From Paramacrobiotus richtersi (lineage: Eukaryota > Tardigrada > Eutardigrada > Parachela > Macrobiotidae): DNA of 26,921 nt. Both the position numbers and the translations under genes were made by a program. Below the pieces are notes generated by a model. It did not search any database and was not told the origin of the DNA. It saw only the letters and a list, made by a program, of their open reading frames with translations. Shown here in pieces: positions 1 to 10,200 of this stretch; the first letter of the stretch is position 1; every line of letters begins with the position of its first letter. The stretch lies in NCBI GenBank assembly GCA_034698045.1, contig JAQGAU010000509.1:1-26921 (forward strand), read 5' to 3'.

Positions 1-574
1 CATTTCTGGTAATCGCGTGTAAAGTACAGGACACTGTGATAAATGGCGTCGTCACAGTAGTCTGGATCGCGGCAGTAGGGCAGGTCCAGTAGCTCAATCT
101 ACTATAACAATTGTGAAATGGAGAAATTAGCGAAACAAAAAACACTGATCTCTGCATACTGACCTCGTGTTCTCGAAGCGTACTTTTCACCAGGTCAGAT
201 GTCGTCGGACACTGATTTTCGCCTTGCTGTCGTGCAACGGCCAAAAACTTTTCGATTTCTTTAACCGGCGGGCTCTCTTCGTCATAGTGATTGACTTTCG
301 TGACAAAGTTGATAATGGCCATTTTCAGCTCTGGAATCCGTTTGGTGGCAATGGACTTTTTCACCGGTATATTTTCAATATCCCAGAATATTCCAGTTTT
401 GATGACGTTCCTCTCCGGTATATGTATCTTGTTCGCTCGTACTTTCCCGGGAATCTTTTTACCGGCGGAGGCATCGGACGAAAGGCGAGTAGGAAATACT
501 ACAGACATTTTTTTGGCGGGGAAGATAGTGCAGAAGCCCCTTATTCCGGCCGACACTGGTCTAATGGTCTGCAT
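1..574 (-). CDS. NYN-domain (MARF1-like) nuclease-family protein, 5' part only
   Basis: Exon 1 is 574-164 and ends at a GTCAGT donor. A 65-nt intron (163-99) ends in TAG. Exon 2 is 98-1 and is cut by the window edge. The frame is continuous (phase 0). Residues 60-70 read KTGIFWDIENI, the first acidic strand of NYN (PIN-like) RNase domains as in MARF1/KHNYN relatives, with D65 the expected metal ligand. Exon 2 carries the pair DD inside DYCDDAIYHSV, where NYN domains place their second acidic group. The first 30 residues have several Arg/Lys and no acidic residue, so they could be a mitochondrial presequence. A later Met (residue 23) is an alternative start. In this family the domain cleaves RNA; activity here is inferred. 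The C-terminal part lies outside the window. The domain call is fairly sure, the subfamily is not. Confidence 0.72.
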   Translation of the reverse strand, partial: MQTIRPVSAGIRGFCTIFPAKKMSVVFPTRLSSDASAGKKIPGKVRANKIHIPERNVIKTGIFWDIENIPVKKSIATKRIPELKMAIINFVTKVNHYDEESPPVKEIEKFLAVARQQGENQCPTTSDLVKSTLREHEVSMQRSVFFVSLISPFHNCYSRLSYWTCPTAAIQTTVTTPFITVSCTLHAITRN

Positions 575-634
575 AGACGGAGGCCGGCATATTACAGAAA
601 ACTCTCCACCTGATGATTTTTTCTGTCTTTTGTA

Positions 635-641
635 CTATATA
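635..641 (-). promoter_or_regulatory. TATA-like element upstream of the NYN gene
   Basis: The minus strand reads TTATATAGT about 60 nt upstream of the ATG at 574, a distance that fits a TATA box with a short 5' UTR. The motif alone is weak evidence in an AT-rich spacer. The rest of 575-900 shows no gene. Confidence 0.3.
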
Positions 642-900
642 ACTACAGATATTAAATGACCTTTTGATGACATATCCTAACCTGTTATTCTTACGAAATT
701 TGTTTTACATGTCGTGACAACCATGTATTTTCGACGTGACCTTTGCCGGACATCGTCGCGAATTTCATATTTCCGGCACAACTTTATTTTGCAACCACAT
801 AACGAAAGAACCAGATGTGAACAAGAGATGAGCTTGTACAACTAATCTGATAGCGAACAAGCTAGACAAGACGATCGAAAAAATGATTATTGTATATTTT

Positions 901-1890
901 TCAATCTCCTTGGAGCGCCTTTTCAGAGGCCGTTATGAGATCGTCCAGCTTCGGGATTAAATCCATGCTCCACCTGGAATCCGAATCATTCGCCGAGTAA
1001 GTAACAACTCCTATACCGTTATCACAGTAAGCTGTAATGGAACCATATTCCTGTTCTATCCTCTGCAGAAAATAATATTCTGATCTCAACAGAATGTTCA
1101 TTTGTTCCTGATAATTCAGTATGGCTGTCATATCACTGACACACGGACGTTTTTTGTGGGCTAGCTCCTTCAGTTCTCGCGGAATATGGGCTCTGTAACG
1201 CACTGTAAGTACAGACTGGTCTGGGACAAACAGAACATCTCAACCGGTCGTCATTAATGATCGCTAGCTGTTTTACCGTCTCATTGTATAAGAACATAAC
1301 GCTCCCAGTAGCGTGCCATGTATATTCATCACATTTCGGGGTGTTGGTTTGGTTGCTTTTGGCGTATATTTCCGTTCATTGTTTCTGGATCCGGTCTCGC
1401 TACTTTTGCTCGAACAGGTCACCGATGCAGGGGAAGACACGCTGATGAAAACGTCAGACTGGCTGTCATCGGCGTAGTTGTAACAAGTTTCAGCCCTTTC
1501 TGAAACAGAAAGCACCAGTTTTGTGTTTCGTTCTTATGATTAATATTTTCTAAGCAAAATGTTAAGCAAAACCTTGCTGGCGCTGTTGGCTTCCCATTGA
1601 TATCCGTTGCTTCTTTGGACGGCCACGCCTTTTTATTGGATCTGCACGAACTCTGGTGGGTAGGCTTTCGCGAACGCCAATCTTTCTTATATTTTTTTGA
1701 GGGCAGTAAATAGATTCGGCTAAGTCTGCCTGCTGCGGCTGGGAGACACAGAGTTTAAACAGCTCGGGATAACATTCTGCGGATTCTTCTGCAAATGAAG
1801 TAAATTAGCATGCTCTTAATACGTGTAAACGAACATATCCTGCGACGTACTTATGGAATGCGCGTTCCCAAGAACGTTTGTGAAGTCCAT
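901..1890 (-). CDS. AT-hook-containing protein of unknown function (256 aa)
   Basis: Four exons: 1890-1851, 1788-1573, 1499-1277 and 1192-901. The introns are 62, 73 and 84 nt with donors GTACGT, GTTTTG and GTAAAA and acceptors GCAG, TCAG and ACAG. All phases match (1, 1, 2). The product starts MDFTNVLGNAHSI. Exon 2 holds KRRGRPKKQR, a classic AT-hook (core RGRP) that binds the minor groove of AT-rich DNA, so a nuclear role is likely. Exon 3 is Ser/Thr-rich and looks disordered. The last exon is helical-looking, with an acidic C-terminus ending SEKALQGD. I do not recognise the family. The reading frame is open upstream of the chosen Met, so the protein could start earlier. The structure is well supported by phase; the function is unknown. 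Confidence 0.68.
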
Positions 1891-2840
1891 GTTACAGTTA
1901 TTTGACAGAGATGTTGCGTTTTGCTGTGACACCCTGCATGCAGCTAAATACTTATGCGCACAACACAACTGTCCCTCGATCTGTTTACACACTGCAGTAC
2001 GTAGTGACAACTGTACGTATACGGGCCGGTGGCATACAGGGTCCCACATAAGCGTATGATTACATATCATATGCACGCCACTGCACTGGCGCTTTTCATG
2101 TTTTGCATGTAACTATTTTACCGTGTGCGGTGCAGTAACTACTGTATCATTTTTTCCACTTCAGGAGAGACTTACAGTGCCCTATATAAAGTTGTCTGCT
2201 TTTATGTTGAGACCAGTTAGGTGCAACCATAGAAACCTGTGAAATGACAGAAAACCCCAGACGTTCGTTGCTTTCGACTTCATTTAGCCGCTCGCATGCA
2301 TCATTGTCGAAACAAAGTCGCAGTAGCTCCTAAACCCTGTATCTCAAAGGTCAGCCAACATTGTTGAAATTCCCAACTTTGTAATTTTTGCTTCCACTTG
2401 GTCCAAGGGTCTGTCTGCGACTTGTGACTATGCTGCAAATGACATATACTTTTTTCATTCAAATGAAAACTGTCAACCGCGCTTTCATTAATTGTTCTTT
2501 TGTTACACATCTGTCATCGCACACGTCGCGTCATTCGCCTCTCGTTGCACCCATTCCCGTTTTCGCATTGAATAACTTGAATATACTAGGTGAATAGCTG
2601 TGTGGGTCACAAAATGCTGTCCAAGACATTTCACGCATTAAAATTAATGGTTATATCTTGGAAGACCAGTCTCCTTCTCTGAACAAATGTTTGGCAGCAA
2701 TGATCCTCTTTAAGACGGGATTCTGAGTCGTGTCTCCATTTGACCTTTGCCACCAGCAGGTCTACTAGTTTTCCTAATCAAGACTGATAATCCAGGAAAC
2801 ATTCGTCGGTGTCGGGAAGCAGAATATTCCGGCGCATTTG
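1891..2840. other. Spacer between two minus-strand genes, no supported gene
   Basis: The open frames here are short and lack splice support or family resemblance. A near-palindromic TATATAA lies at 2183-2189. It could serve the AT-hook gene (about 290 nt upstream of its ATG) or an unseen plus-strand transcript. Nothing else is convincing. Confidence 0.5.
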
Positions 2841-4217
2841 CTAAGATCTGCCGAGACCTTTTAATCGGGAATGCTGGCTCTTGAAATTTTCCTCAGATAA
2901 GGAAACCTGAGAACATCGCGGCCGGCTGTCGAGCTCGCTTGGAGTATTAACGGGAGGTTGGAAACCATCTTCACTACTGATGTTATCTCCGTCTTGAGTC
3001 TTCCCTGCTTGCTTCGCCATTTCACAGGCAGATGACGATCCACTCACAGTTTCCTCAACAACCTTGGGATGTTCCAAGAGCAGATTCGGATCTGGCCCAG
3101 CAGACATCGAGCCCTGAAGTATCCTCATCTGGTTGCGGAAACTCTCGATATCCTCGGCCATATTGAGTCGCTTTATTTGATTGTAAGCCTGTGTGTACAT
3201 TTTTAGCGCCTTGGCATGAAACCCTAATTCAATCTGCAGAAATTTCATTAGCAGCTGTTTTAAATCCGTCAGTTTCTGTTTCTCAAATTTATCCGATTGC
3301 TGCAGTAGTTGCTCATGGGCCAGACGGGCGTCGGTTGCTGCGTTTGCAACGGCTTCTGATTTCTGATGGCGCTGTTGGATTGTGGTCTCAGCTTTTGTAG
3401 CGTTCTGCATCTGCTGCATTTCCATAGTGAGTTTCATCTCTTTTTGCCGTAAAACGATGCTTTTTTGCACGTCTTCCTTGATGGAATGAGCCATCATACC
3501 GTATTTCGAGAAGCCGGGAATAACGAGACTTTCCATCCGAAGCAGACTTCCATGCAGGCGATCTTGTACGGTAGCAATGACACCGCTAAATTCCGTTAAC
3601 AATCCTTTGGTGCACGGGGAGTGAGGCTGCGTTTCCGAGTAGAGAAGGATAGTGCGGGACAGTTCGTCTCCCTTGTCGCGCAGCCGAGCCAGTCGTCTGG
3701 CATATGAAGCAAACTGTAAAAAGAGCATAACCATGACGCTTTCTTTTTATTTCCATAGCGTACTATATACGTAACTTTCGTCGAGCGGAAAACTTCAAAC
3801 TCGTTTAAATAGCAGACTTTACATATAAGTCAGGAATTTGTGGATGTACAATAATAAACTCACCCCTTTACAGAATCTACCGAAAAAGTCATATGTTATT
3901 TCAGAATGGCGAAGAATCTGCTTGGACTGCATTTCCACTACAGTGGGATCATACCCTGTTGGTAACGGAAGCGGTATACTGTCAAAATCGATTGCCTGCA
4001 TTTGGAAAGAATTGACATTTCGCGCTGCTGACGTATGGTCGTCTACGACTCCCATTTTATTAGCAAATAAGCTGTCTAGCCCTCTGCGGTACCGATTTAC
4101 GAACGATTTTAAAACAAAAAGCACGTTTGCTGTTTGTACTCTTTCAAGTGTGCTTCGTTTTCCGGATAGGTTCTTTATAGTGCGTGTATGTGATGTGTTA
4201 GCTGTTGCTAAGAGCAT
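2841..4217 (-). CDS. CIBAR1: CIBAR1/FAM92 family BAR-domain protein (408 aa)
   Basis: Two exons, 4217-3864 and 3713-2841, are separated by a 150-nt intron (GTGAGT...TTTTTACAG, phase 0). The junction gives FCKGFASYARRLARLRDKGD, which matches the FAM92 core (FAAYVRKTARLRDK). The helical BAR region covers about residues 90-300 and includes the typical FEKQKLTDLKQLLMKFLQIE and FHAKALKMYTQAYNQI stretches. FAM92 proteins bind and curve membranes; vertebrate members act at the ciliary base and have been linked to mitochondrial inner membranes. The N-terminal 60 residues are Arg/Lys-rich with almost no acidic residues, more than in the human protein, and could be an organelle-targeting extension or reflect a start that is too early (another Met opens MGVVDDH). 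The C-terminal 100 residues are polar and Ser-rich, unrelated to the BAR fold. Identity is sure, the start is not. Confidence 0.93.
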
Positions 4218-4453
4218 AATGTGAATACCGATGTTTTTGTTCGGTAAAAGCGTACCAAACGTTACGAAAGCCTTCGATCTCGGTATATTGATTTTTAGGT
4301 CAACCCGACAGCTGTTTTACATAGATTTCCTTCGAGACAACGTCGTACGAAAGCGTTCACGGCCAACGTTCAAATGATTATCCAAATATACAGTGTCATC
4401 CAAATTACTTAACCGAGATGAAACAAGCTTAAGTAACGCCATAGTTCTCAGCG

Positions 4454-6472
4454 TCAATGAGGGCCCTTGTGATGCGCTGAGGTGTGGTGGTGGTGATGCA
4501 GTATAGCATCCATATCCACCTGGTATTCATGAAAAAGATTCGGATGCATCGTGGATGTTCTTTTCTCCACATCGGCCAGATAAGCCTTCAGTGCATCGTT
4601 ATGCAGTTCGTGATCTGTAATTTACGCATACTTTTACGCAAGGCATTGCTATTCGAGCGATATCTTCCCACAACGTACGAACGATGTTCTTGATCAGCGC
4701 TGTGATTTCTTCTTCTAACGTCGTTTCGTACTGTCTGAGCTTGTCCAGTGAGCTTGCCTGGATTCGGCTTGATATAACGCTATGTTCTTCATTATACCGT
4801 TCTGGATCGTAAAATTCTATAGAAGCCTTACAGATGCTTCTCTGACCAGACCGCGTCCACAAGGTTATCTCTCCGCAGGCCGGAATGTAGGGTTTTGTTA
4901 CGAACCGCAATTTGGAGGTGGATATGTACTGCACCGTATCAGTACAATCTACTCCGCACACTTGGAGTTTGGCAATCTCCTTCCCCTCTGTACCTAAATT
5001 CTGCCCTGTTACCGTCACCGTATCCCCACCAGAATACGGTACCCGGTCAGGATAAATGTGCGTGATCAGTGGAATGTTACTGCAATGATCGATGTAGTAG
5101 TTCGTGGTCTTGTTAAACAGATCCGATAGAATATGATCCTTTGTATCGGTCTCCATCAGCACATTTGGGAGACTGCGCCAAATCAGCAGGGTTCTGGCGC
5201 CCGAATGTTCTCCCACGTCAGCAAAGCGGACGATTGTCGTGAACGAGCGTTGCTGGTTTATAAACCGCTGTTCGGCCGACTCCACCAACGGGTGAGTCTC
5301 TGGCGCAGATACCGACATTCGTTGAGCATTCGGATCCGGCATGGACAAGTTTGCAATTGTCGCCAAATCCAGATTAGGAAAGTGCAGGGATTTATCCAGC
5401 AGAGCACCGGCCCCGCTGATGGACTGAGATTGTCTTCTGAGAAATGCCTGCCGGTTGGCATGCCGTCGGTCATGTGGCTCGAAACCCTCGTAGACATCAT
5501 CGAGGTTGGTTTTGTTTTGATTAGCACCAACTGACCATTTATGGATGGCTGAATATGGATCGGTTTGTAATTCTTCCAAATTGCTGTTAAGAACCGTCCA
5601 ACGACGGATTCGCTCGGATGATAGAGCGAGTTTTCCTTTCGGAGGTAGCTGCGCACTGGGCGCTATACGTATACACGGACAAACTGTGACCGCTGCTTTT
5701 GGTCCGGTTGGTTTGCGGTGGGAGATGATTGCGTAGAATTCTAGATCACATGGCAATGCATGTAACTGCAGTGTGTTCGCATTGCCGAGGAGGGTTGTGA
5801 TTTGGCTGCTGGATGGTTTGAAACTCCAGTGAAAACTCGGAGTGTACACATCCCATTTGCTGTAATATGGAATGCAGCCCCATGTCAGCTCTTTTCTGCC
5901 AATTTCTTCAAGTTTGTAGTCGATGACCTTTATTGTTAAAGGGGATCGGGGTGCTTCCTTTAAAAGACTGGCAAAAATAACTTTTCAATGGGAGTCACTT
6001 TGGGTTAAGTTTCGGGCTTACCTACAAGGTGTACTTCTTCTTCAAAATAGCTTCGCCAGTTGATGAGGCAAACACTCGGGGGGTAGCGAAAGTGGAACTT
6101 CCCAACGATAATTCGACATATACTTCCGCCTGCTTGTTCCCTGGTTTGAAAGAAATGTGTCAGCAGTTTTCTACCAGTTCACTGGCAAATGTTGACTGGC
6201 ATCACGAATTTCACTCATACCGTCGGGTTTAGTGTACAGAGGGAGATTCTTGATCCGGTGCACTAATAACAGCAGAGCTCAGAAGCAGTTAACAATAAAG
6301 ATTAATGTTACATAAAAAGTTGTTGCTTTGAGCACTAGTAATTGATACGGTTAGGCAGTTTCGCATTATTTTTATTTTAGCTTGTCAGAACAACGCGATG
6401 TATGCACTTACACAAAACTTTGACCTTGGTCGGCTGAAATTCCTGGTCAGGATTTGACTGATCATTTCCCAT
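4454..6472 (-). CDS. TIG/IPT-domain protein with predicted N-myristoylation (541 aa)
   Basis: Four exons: 6472-6412, 6140-6026, 5967-4679 and 4614-4454. Introns are 271, 58 and 64 nt (donors GTAAGT, GTAGGT, GTACGT; acceptors CCAG, CCAG, ACAG) and all phases match. The start MGNDQS fits the MGxxxS myristoylation consensus. Residues about 15-130 look beta-rich and C2-like (EVYVELSLG, a short loop, then LTIKVIDYKL); that is inference. Residues 359-445 are a clear TIG domain (VTVTGQNLGTEGKEIAKLQV then CGVDC...STSKLRFVTK...TRSGQRSICKASIEF) most like the N-terminal TIG of exocyst Sec5. It cannot be Sec5, because the TIG sits near the C-terminus and the exocyst body is absent. A short coiled-coil-like helix and a five-His run near the stop follow. 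No family name is offered. The TIG call is strong, the rest is open. Confidence 0.78.
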
Positions 6473-6771
6473 AATGAAACCGGAATTCCTGTCATAAATA
6501 ATGGTCTGGCAAATGATACTACAACTGTTGTTTTATTACTACCATCAGAGAAGCACGACTGGTGATGAAAAATAACAAAATCATCTCGACATCGTAGCGT
6601 AGAAAACGACAGTACGTTGCTGCATAGTCCACTGTACAGAGTACAGACACGATGCTAGACAACGGTAGTCTGGTCATTTACCGTTTAAACAAGCGCACAA
6701 TTAGCGTAGATCACCAGGGTTTCAGAAAGACAGACGAGATAACAAATAAAACATCATAAAATTAAAACAGA

Positions 6772-8661
6772 CTAAGCTTTGCGGGAAATTTCAGCCGCGT
6801 CGCCTTTTTTTCTGTCATTAAGGTGACCATCCTTCGGCTCCACAGTCAGCTCCATCCGTTCCACGCTGTTCTTCGTGGCAAACCTACTGCCGCGATTTGT
6901 CTCAACGAGAGTGCTCGTCCGATTTCTAACCACAGACTTGAACGGAAATCGAGAGGCCAAATTGCGGTTCCCCATCACCTTTACGACTGTCGAAGTGGAC
7001 ACTTCACCGCAGTCCGGTCGGAGGGGTTTGTCGGGTCGCATCTGCCTCCACAGCTTTTCTATCAGGAATCGCCTACAATATATGCATAAATTTAGAACAC
7101 ATTCGAGAAAGCACAAATCTTGCTGCTTACTTATTTTTCGCGCCTCCACTTCCATCAGGAATTTTAGTTTTAAAATCCTCCAGACATTCTGCTACCAAGT
7201 GTACAAGAGAGGCAGAGTCCATTACGGTTGCGGCTGGGCATGCTGCTACAATTTCTAAAACGACACCATGAAGTTGTGGCACTGGTGGCATTTCTTCTGT
7301 TGTAGCTGATGGAGCACATACCCGTTATGGCGCGCTCGATGTGATATTCCAGTTGCCGTTCGAGCACTTTCATCTCCTCCGAAACTGCCGGTGCACCAGG
7401 AAAAACGATAAGAGCTACGGTGATGTTATCTCGTGACCCCTGTGAAATAGTGCGGTTAGTATCGTAATGTCCTTTAACACTTGTTCGACGCGATGCAGTC
7501 AGAGAGTGTTAACGGATTTGGCAGCAACTACAATTGCGCTTACGAGTACATGAACGGTTGAAATGCACCAGTACCATACTGTATGTATGCATTAATGATA
7601 ATTTTGAAAGTGGTTGAGCATGAGCACAAATCAGTGCTGCCAAACTCGCTGTCTGACTACAGCTCTTCGAACTAAGACAAACCACATTTAACATTTACAG
7701 GGCTCCCTGATCTGCATCGAGCCAAGTACCTTTGGATGAAGCGCTTAGCCCATTACCCTTCCAAGGCAGACGTCCAAGATGTTGGAGCATATTTGGTCCA
7801 AATTAGAGTTCAGTTGCAGCTGATAGCGGACTAGGCGGTAGAACTCCTCGCTGCCCATGACATCCCATACGCCGTCACAGGCCAGTACTATAAACTCGTC
7901 TTCGCTCCTTCTCGGTAATGGGTAAAGGTCTGGTTCCGGGCTAACTAACTGCTCAAAGGGGCCGCGGTCCAGTCGGTTCTTGTAGTCGTAATCTCCGAGC
8001 GCGCGCGAGACGGCCAGATTACCGTTGATACGCTGCATGGTCACTGATCCACCGGCGGTTGTAATGCGTTTTTGTTCATCGGTACGGTAAGGTTTGTGGT
8101 CTTCTGTGACTACCATAAGGTTTCCGTTTGATACAGCAATTCCCCGACTATCGCCCAGGTTAGAGAAATAAATGGTGTCCGGTCCAATCAAAGCGCATAT
8201 TACAGTTGAACCACTCCGCTCTTCTCCAGTGGCGACGCCTGGGAGGCGGCGCATTTGCAGGTCCAGCTGGAATAGAATTTTATTGAGTTCGCAAAGTTTA
8301 TGTGGGAAAAATAACTCCATACCGTGAGGAAGCTTTTGGCGAAGACGAGGTGCATAAGATCATTCTTTTCCGTAATAGTCCGGGCGCTACAAGCAGCTTC
8401 GTGGAACTCAGAACATCCCAAAATTGTGGAAAGGATATTTTGCGCTGCATAATCCGCCACCTGCTTCCCTGCGTGCCCATCAAACACGGCGAAGAAAGAC
8501 CATCCCGCAAAATTCGAATGCCCCAGCCCAATACGGGCCACATGTGTGTCCTCCATCTCCGCTCTCCATCCCTGCATAGAGCCAATAGCATAACGAATCT
8601 GATTGCCGCATCCCGTCTCGATAGCTTTGTCAGTTTTGGGCTTATCCATAAAGGCACCCAT
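6772..8661 (-). CDS. PPM1A: PPM1A/B-type PP2C Ser/Thr phosphatase (463 aa)
   Basis: Five exons: 8661-8323, 8266-7757, 7439-7322, 7254-7131 and 7072-6772. Introns are 56, 317, 67 and 58 nt and all phases match. The enzyme removes phosphate from Ser/Thr using two metal ions. The start MGAFMDKPKTDK is the canonical PPM1A/B start and is N-myristoylated in that family, so I chose it over an upstream in-frame Met (8718). Catalytic motifs are all present: R33 and the EMED motif at 35-38, DGHAG (D61), ERSGST, GDSRG, DHKP, GDYDYK, ACDGVWDVM (D244) and GSRDN (D287). The helical C-terminal region follows the PPM1A/B pattern (SLVHLV for human DLVHVM, then NKRFLIEKLW). A basic tail of about 90 residues is longer than in human PPM1A. 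The 67-nt third intron was chosen because a 25-nt reading (see rejected items) breaks this alignment. Confidence 0.95.
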
Positions 8662-9864
8662 TTTTCGCCGCGGTCTACCAGCCCACGGTCGCTGATAATA
8701 GAGCATTCGCGGCAGCATACCCAGCTGTGGCTAATATAGTGCACATTTGCGAGTTGTCAAGTCATTGTACAGCTGGGGAAAGGTCTTACAGGGAACTCGT
8801 GATCTATGGCTTACCATCCATTTCCTTGGTTGCCATGCAGTCCCTTGTCTGCGGAAGCCATGCATGGTCCGCTCTGAAATCAGCTTCTTTGTTAATTTGA
8901 CATGACAGCTGGTATCAGTGTATGGCCACCCTTTGTGAAATTTCCATAGCTTTATCGGTTAACGTTACTTCGCTCCTTCGTCGGGAACAATCAAGCTTTT
9001 ATTCTTGAAAACAAGCCGCAGATACTAGATTGTACCCATGCTGTTGTAGTTTATGTTAAGAATCGTTTGGGTTACGAATTGTCCGTACTGCCCATCTGCC
9101 TAGTTTTTCTTTCTGAATCGTGTTGAAATTTATGGCAATCTGGATCTGACTTAATACGATACAATGTTATTGATCAAGGTTTTTCATTCGCCTTTTATAC
9201 GACGAATTACATTTTTTCGGTCTCCTACGTACAAGAGCAAACTTACAACTGGAAATTTCCTCAGGGAGCAGTGTCCGGTCAGCGTTTTTCCGTGGCATGC
9301 ATCCATGTCAACTCTCGTCGTACTCAACAAAACCGCAATAAATGTACCAGTGAATAGGTACCACCAGAAACTAAAAACAAGAGATAATACTTATTTGCGA
9401 GGAACATAGTTCTCTGTTTTGAGAGATCCACGAACAGACCACTACAGAGCAAAGACGAAGTTTTTCTTCTACAGAATCCGATACTGCCCGGACAAAATCC
9501 CGACACGTTTCGCTTCATCCGACGATAAAGTTCCTCGGTATGAACTTACGAACTGACACTGAAACATCAGCCCATGTATCTACGGTAAGCGGAATTATAC
9601 GTTCATGTGTACTGCTGTATGCGCTTATTCAAACTGTACATGCTACATCTTAGTTTTCGCGTTTGGTATTCATCGGTCGTCCGACAATAAATAGCCAATA
9701 TAAACATTTCGCGTCAGTCCACTAGCTTTCTGTTAATGTTTACACCCTTGCCTAGCCGGTAGAACCTAGCTGCAATGGCCATATGTTTACGAGGTAGAAA
9801 TAGTTAACACACTTTCGGTTCGCAGGTAGGTAGTTCATCTCACTAAATAGTTGTCCAGTTCATG

Positions 9865-9945
9865 GTACCAAACACCGATCTTCGAAGTTAAGTATTGTGG
9901 TCATCGACAGAACACAAAGTGCGGATCGTACGAGCTCGTATTCGC
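9865..9945 (+). pseudogene. Possible decayed 5S rRNA copy
   Basis: The stretch at 9875-9892 reads CCGATCTTCGAAGTTAAG, differing at only two positions from the CCGATC..CGAAGTTAAG core found in many eukaryotic 5S rRNAs (loop B/helix III and box A region). About 30 nt further on is GGATCG followed by a region that resembles the GGATCGGAGACGGCCTGG part of animal 5S genes, but with a spacing about 6 nt too long. The flanks do not pair into a convincing 5S helix I. It is at most a degenerate copy or a 5S-derived repeat. Confidence 0.3.
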
Positions 9946-10094
9946 TGTTAATCGCAGCACCGGATCAGTAAATCTGGACGGGGCTACGCAGAAATCAAAA
10001 TAATAAACACAACTGGGTTGTAAACGCAAATTATCCGGAAAAAGCCAAAGAAATTGCCGTTAATAACATAAAACTGAACGTTATACATTCAACC

Positions 10095-10101
10095 TATATA
10101 A
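10095..10101 (+). promoter_or_regulatory. TATA box of the first cysteine-rich gene
   Basis: TATATAA lies 100 nt upstream of the ATG at 10201 and on the same strand, giving an expected 5' UTR of about 70 nt. Confidence 0.45.
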
Positions 10102-10200
10102 CCGAACATACTAGTATTAACAAGCTACACTCTGTAGTCGAACCAGGTTGATTTTACTGAGACATCTTTCTTACCCACTATCAGAATTCCGAATTTGAGA

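Larger units (their letters stand above)
8662..10200. other. Gene-free stretch upstream of the cysteine-rich genes
   Basis: About 1.5 kb with only short open frames that show neither splice support nor recognisable composition. It contains the PPM1 promoter side at its left end, the 5S-like remnant near 9865-9945 and the promoter of the first cysteine-rich gene at its right end. I see no tRNA and no transposase. Confidence 0.5.

Noticed and set aside
167-659. Long plus-strand frames over the NYN gene
   Set aside because: They are the antisense of coding exon 1 and have no family resemblance.
5133-5656. Frames on both strands inside the TIG gene
   Set aside because: Alternative readings of the large third exon, with no domain content.
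4599-5849. The TIG protein as exocyst Sec5 (EXOC2)
   Set aside because: Only the TIG domain matches; its position and the missing exocyst body exclude Sec5.
7297-7321. A 25-nt intron, or a one-base frameshift in a GGG run, in the PPM1 gene
   Set aside because: The same GTATGT donor joins in frame to a TTTTAG acceptor at 7255, giving a 67-nt intron of normal size, and the result aligns better with PPM1A (SLVHLV with DLVHVM).
8302-8744. Long frames overlapping the PPM1 first exon on both strands
   Set aside because: Shadows of the strongly conserved phosphatase frame.
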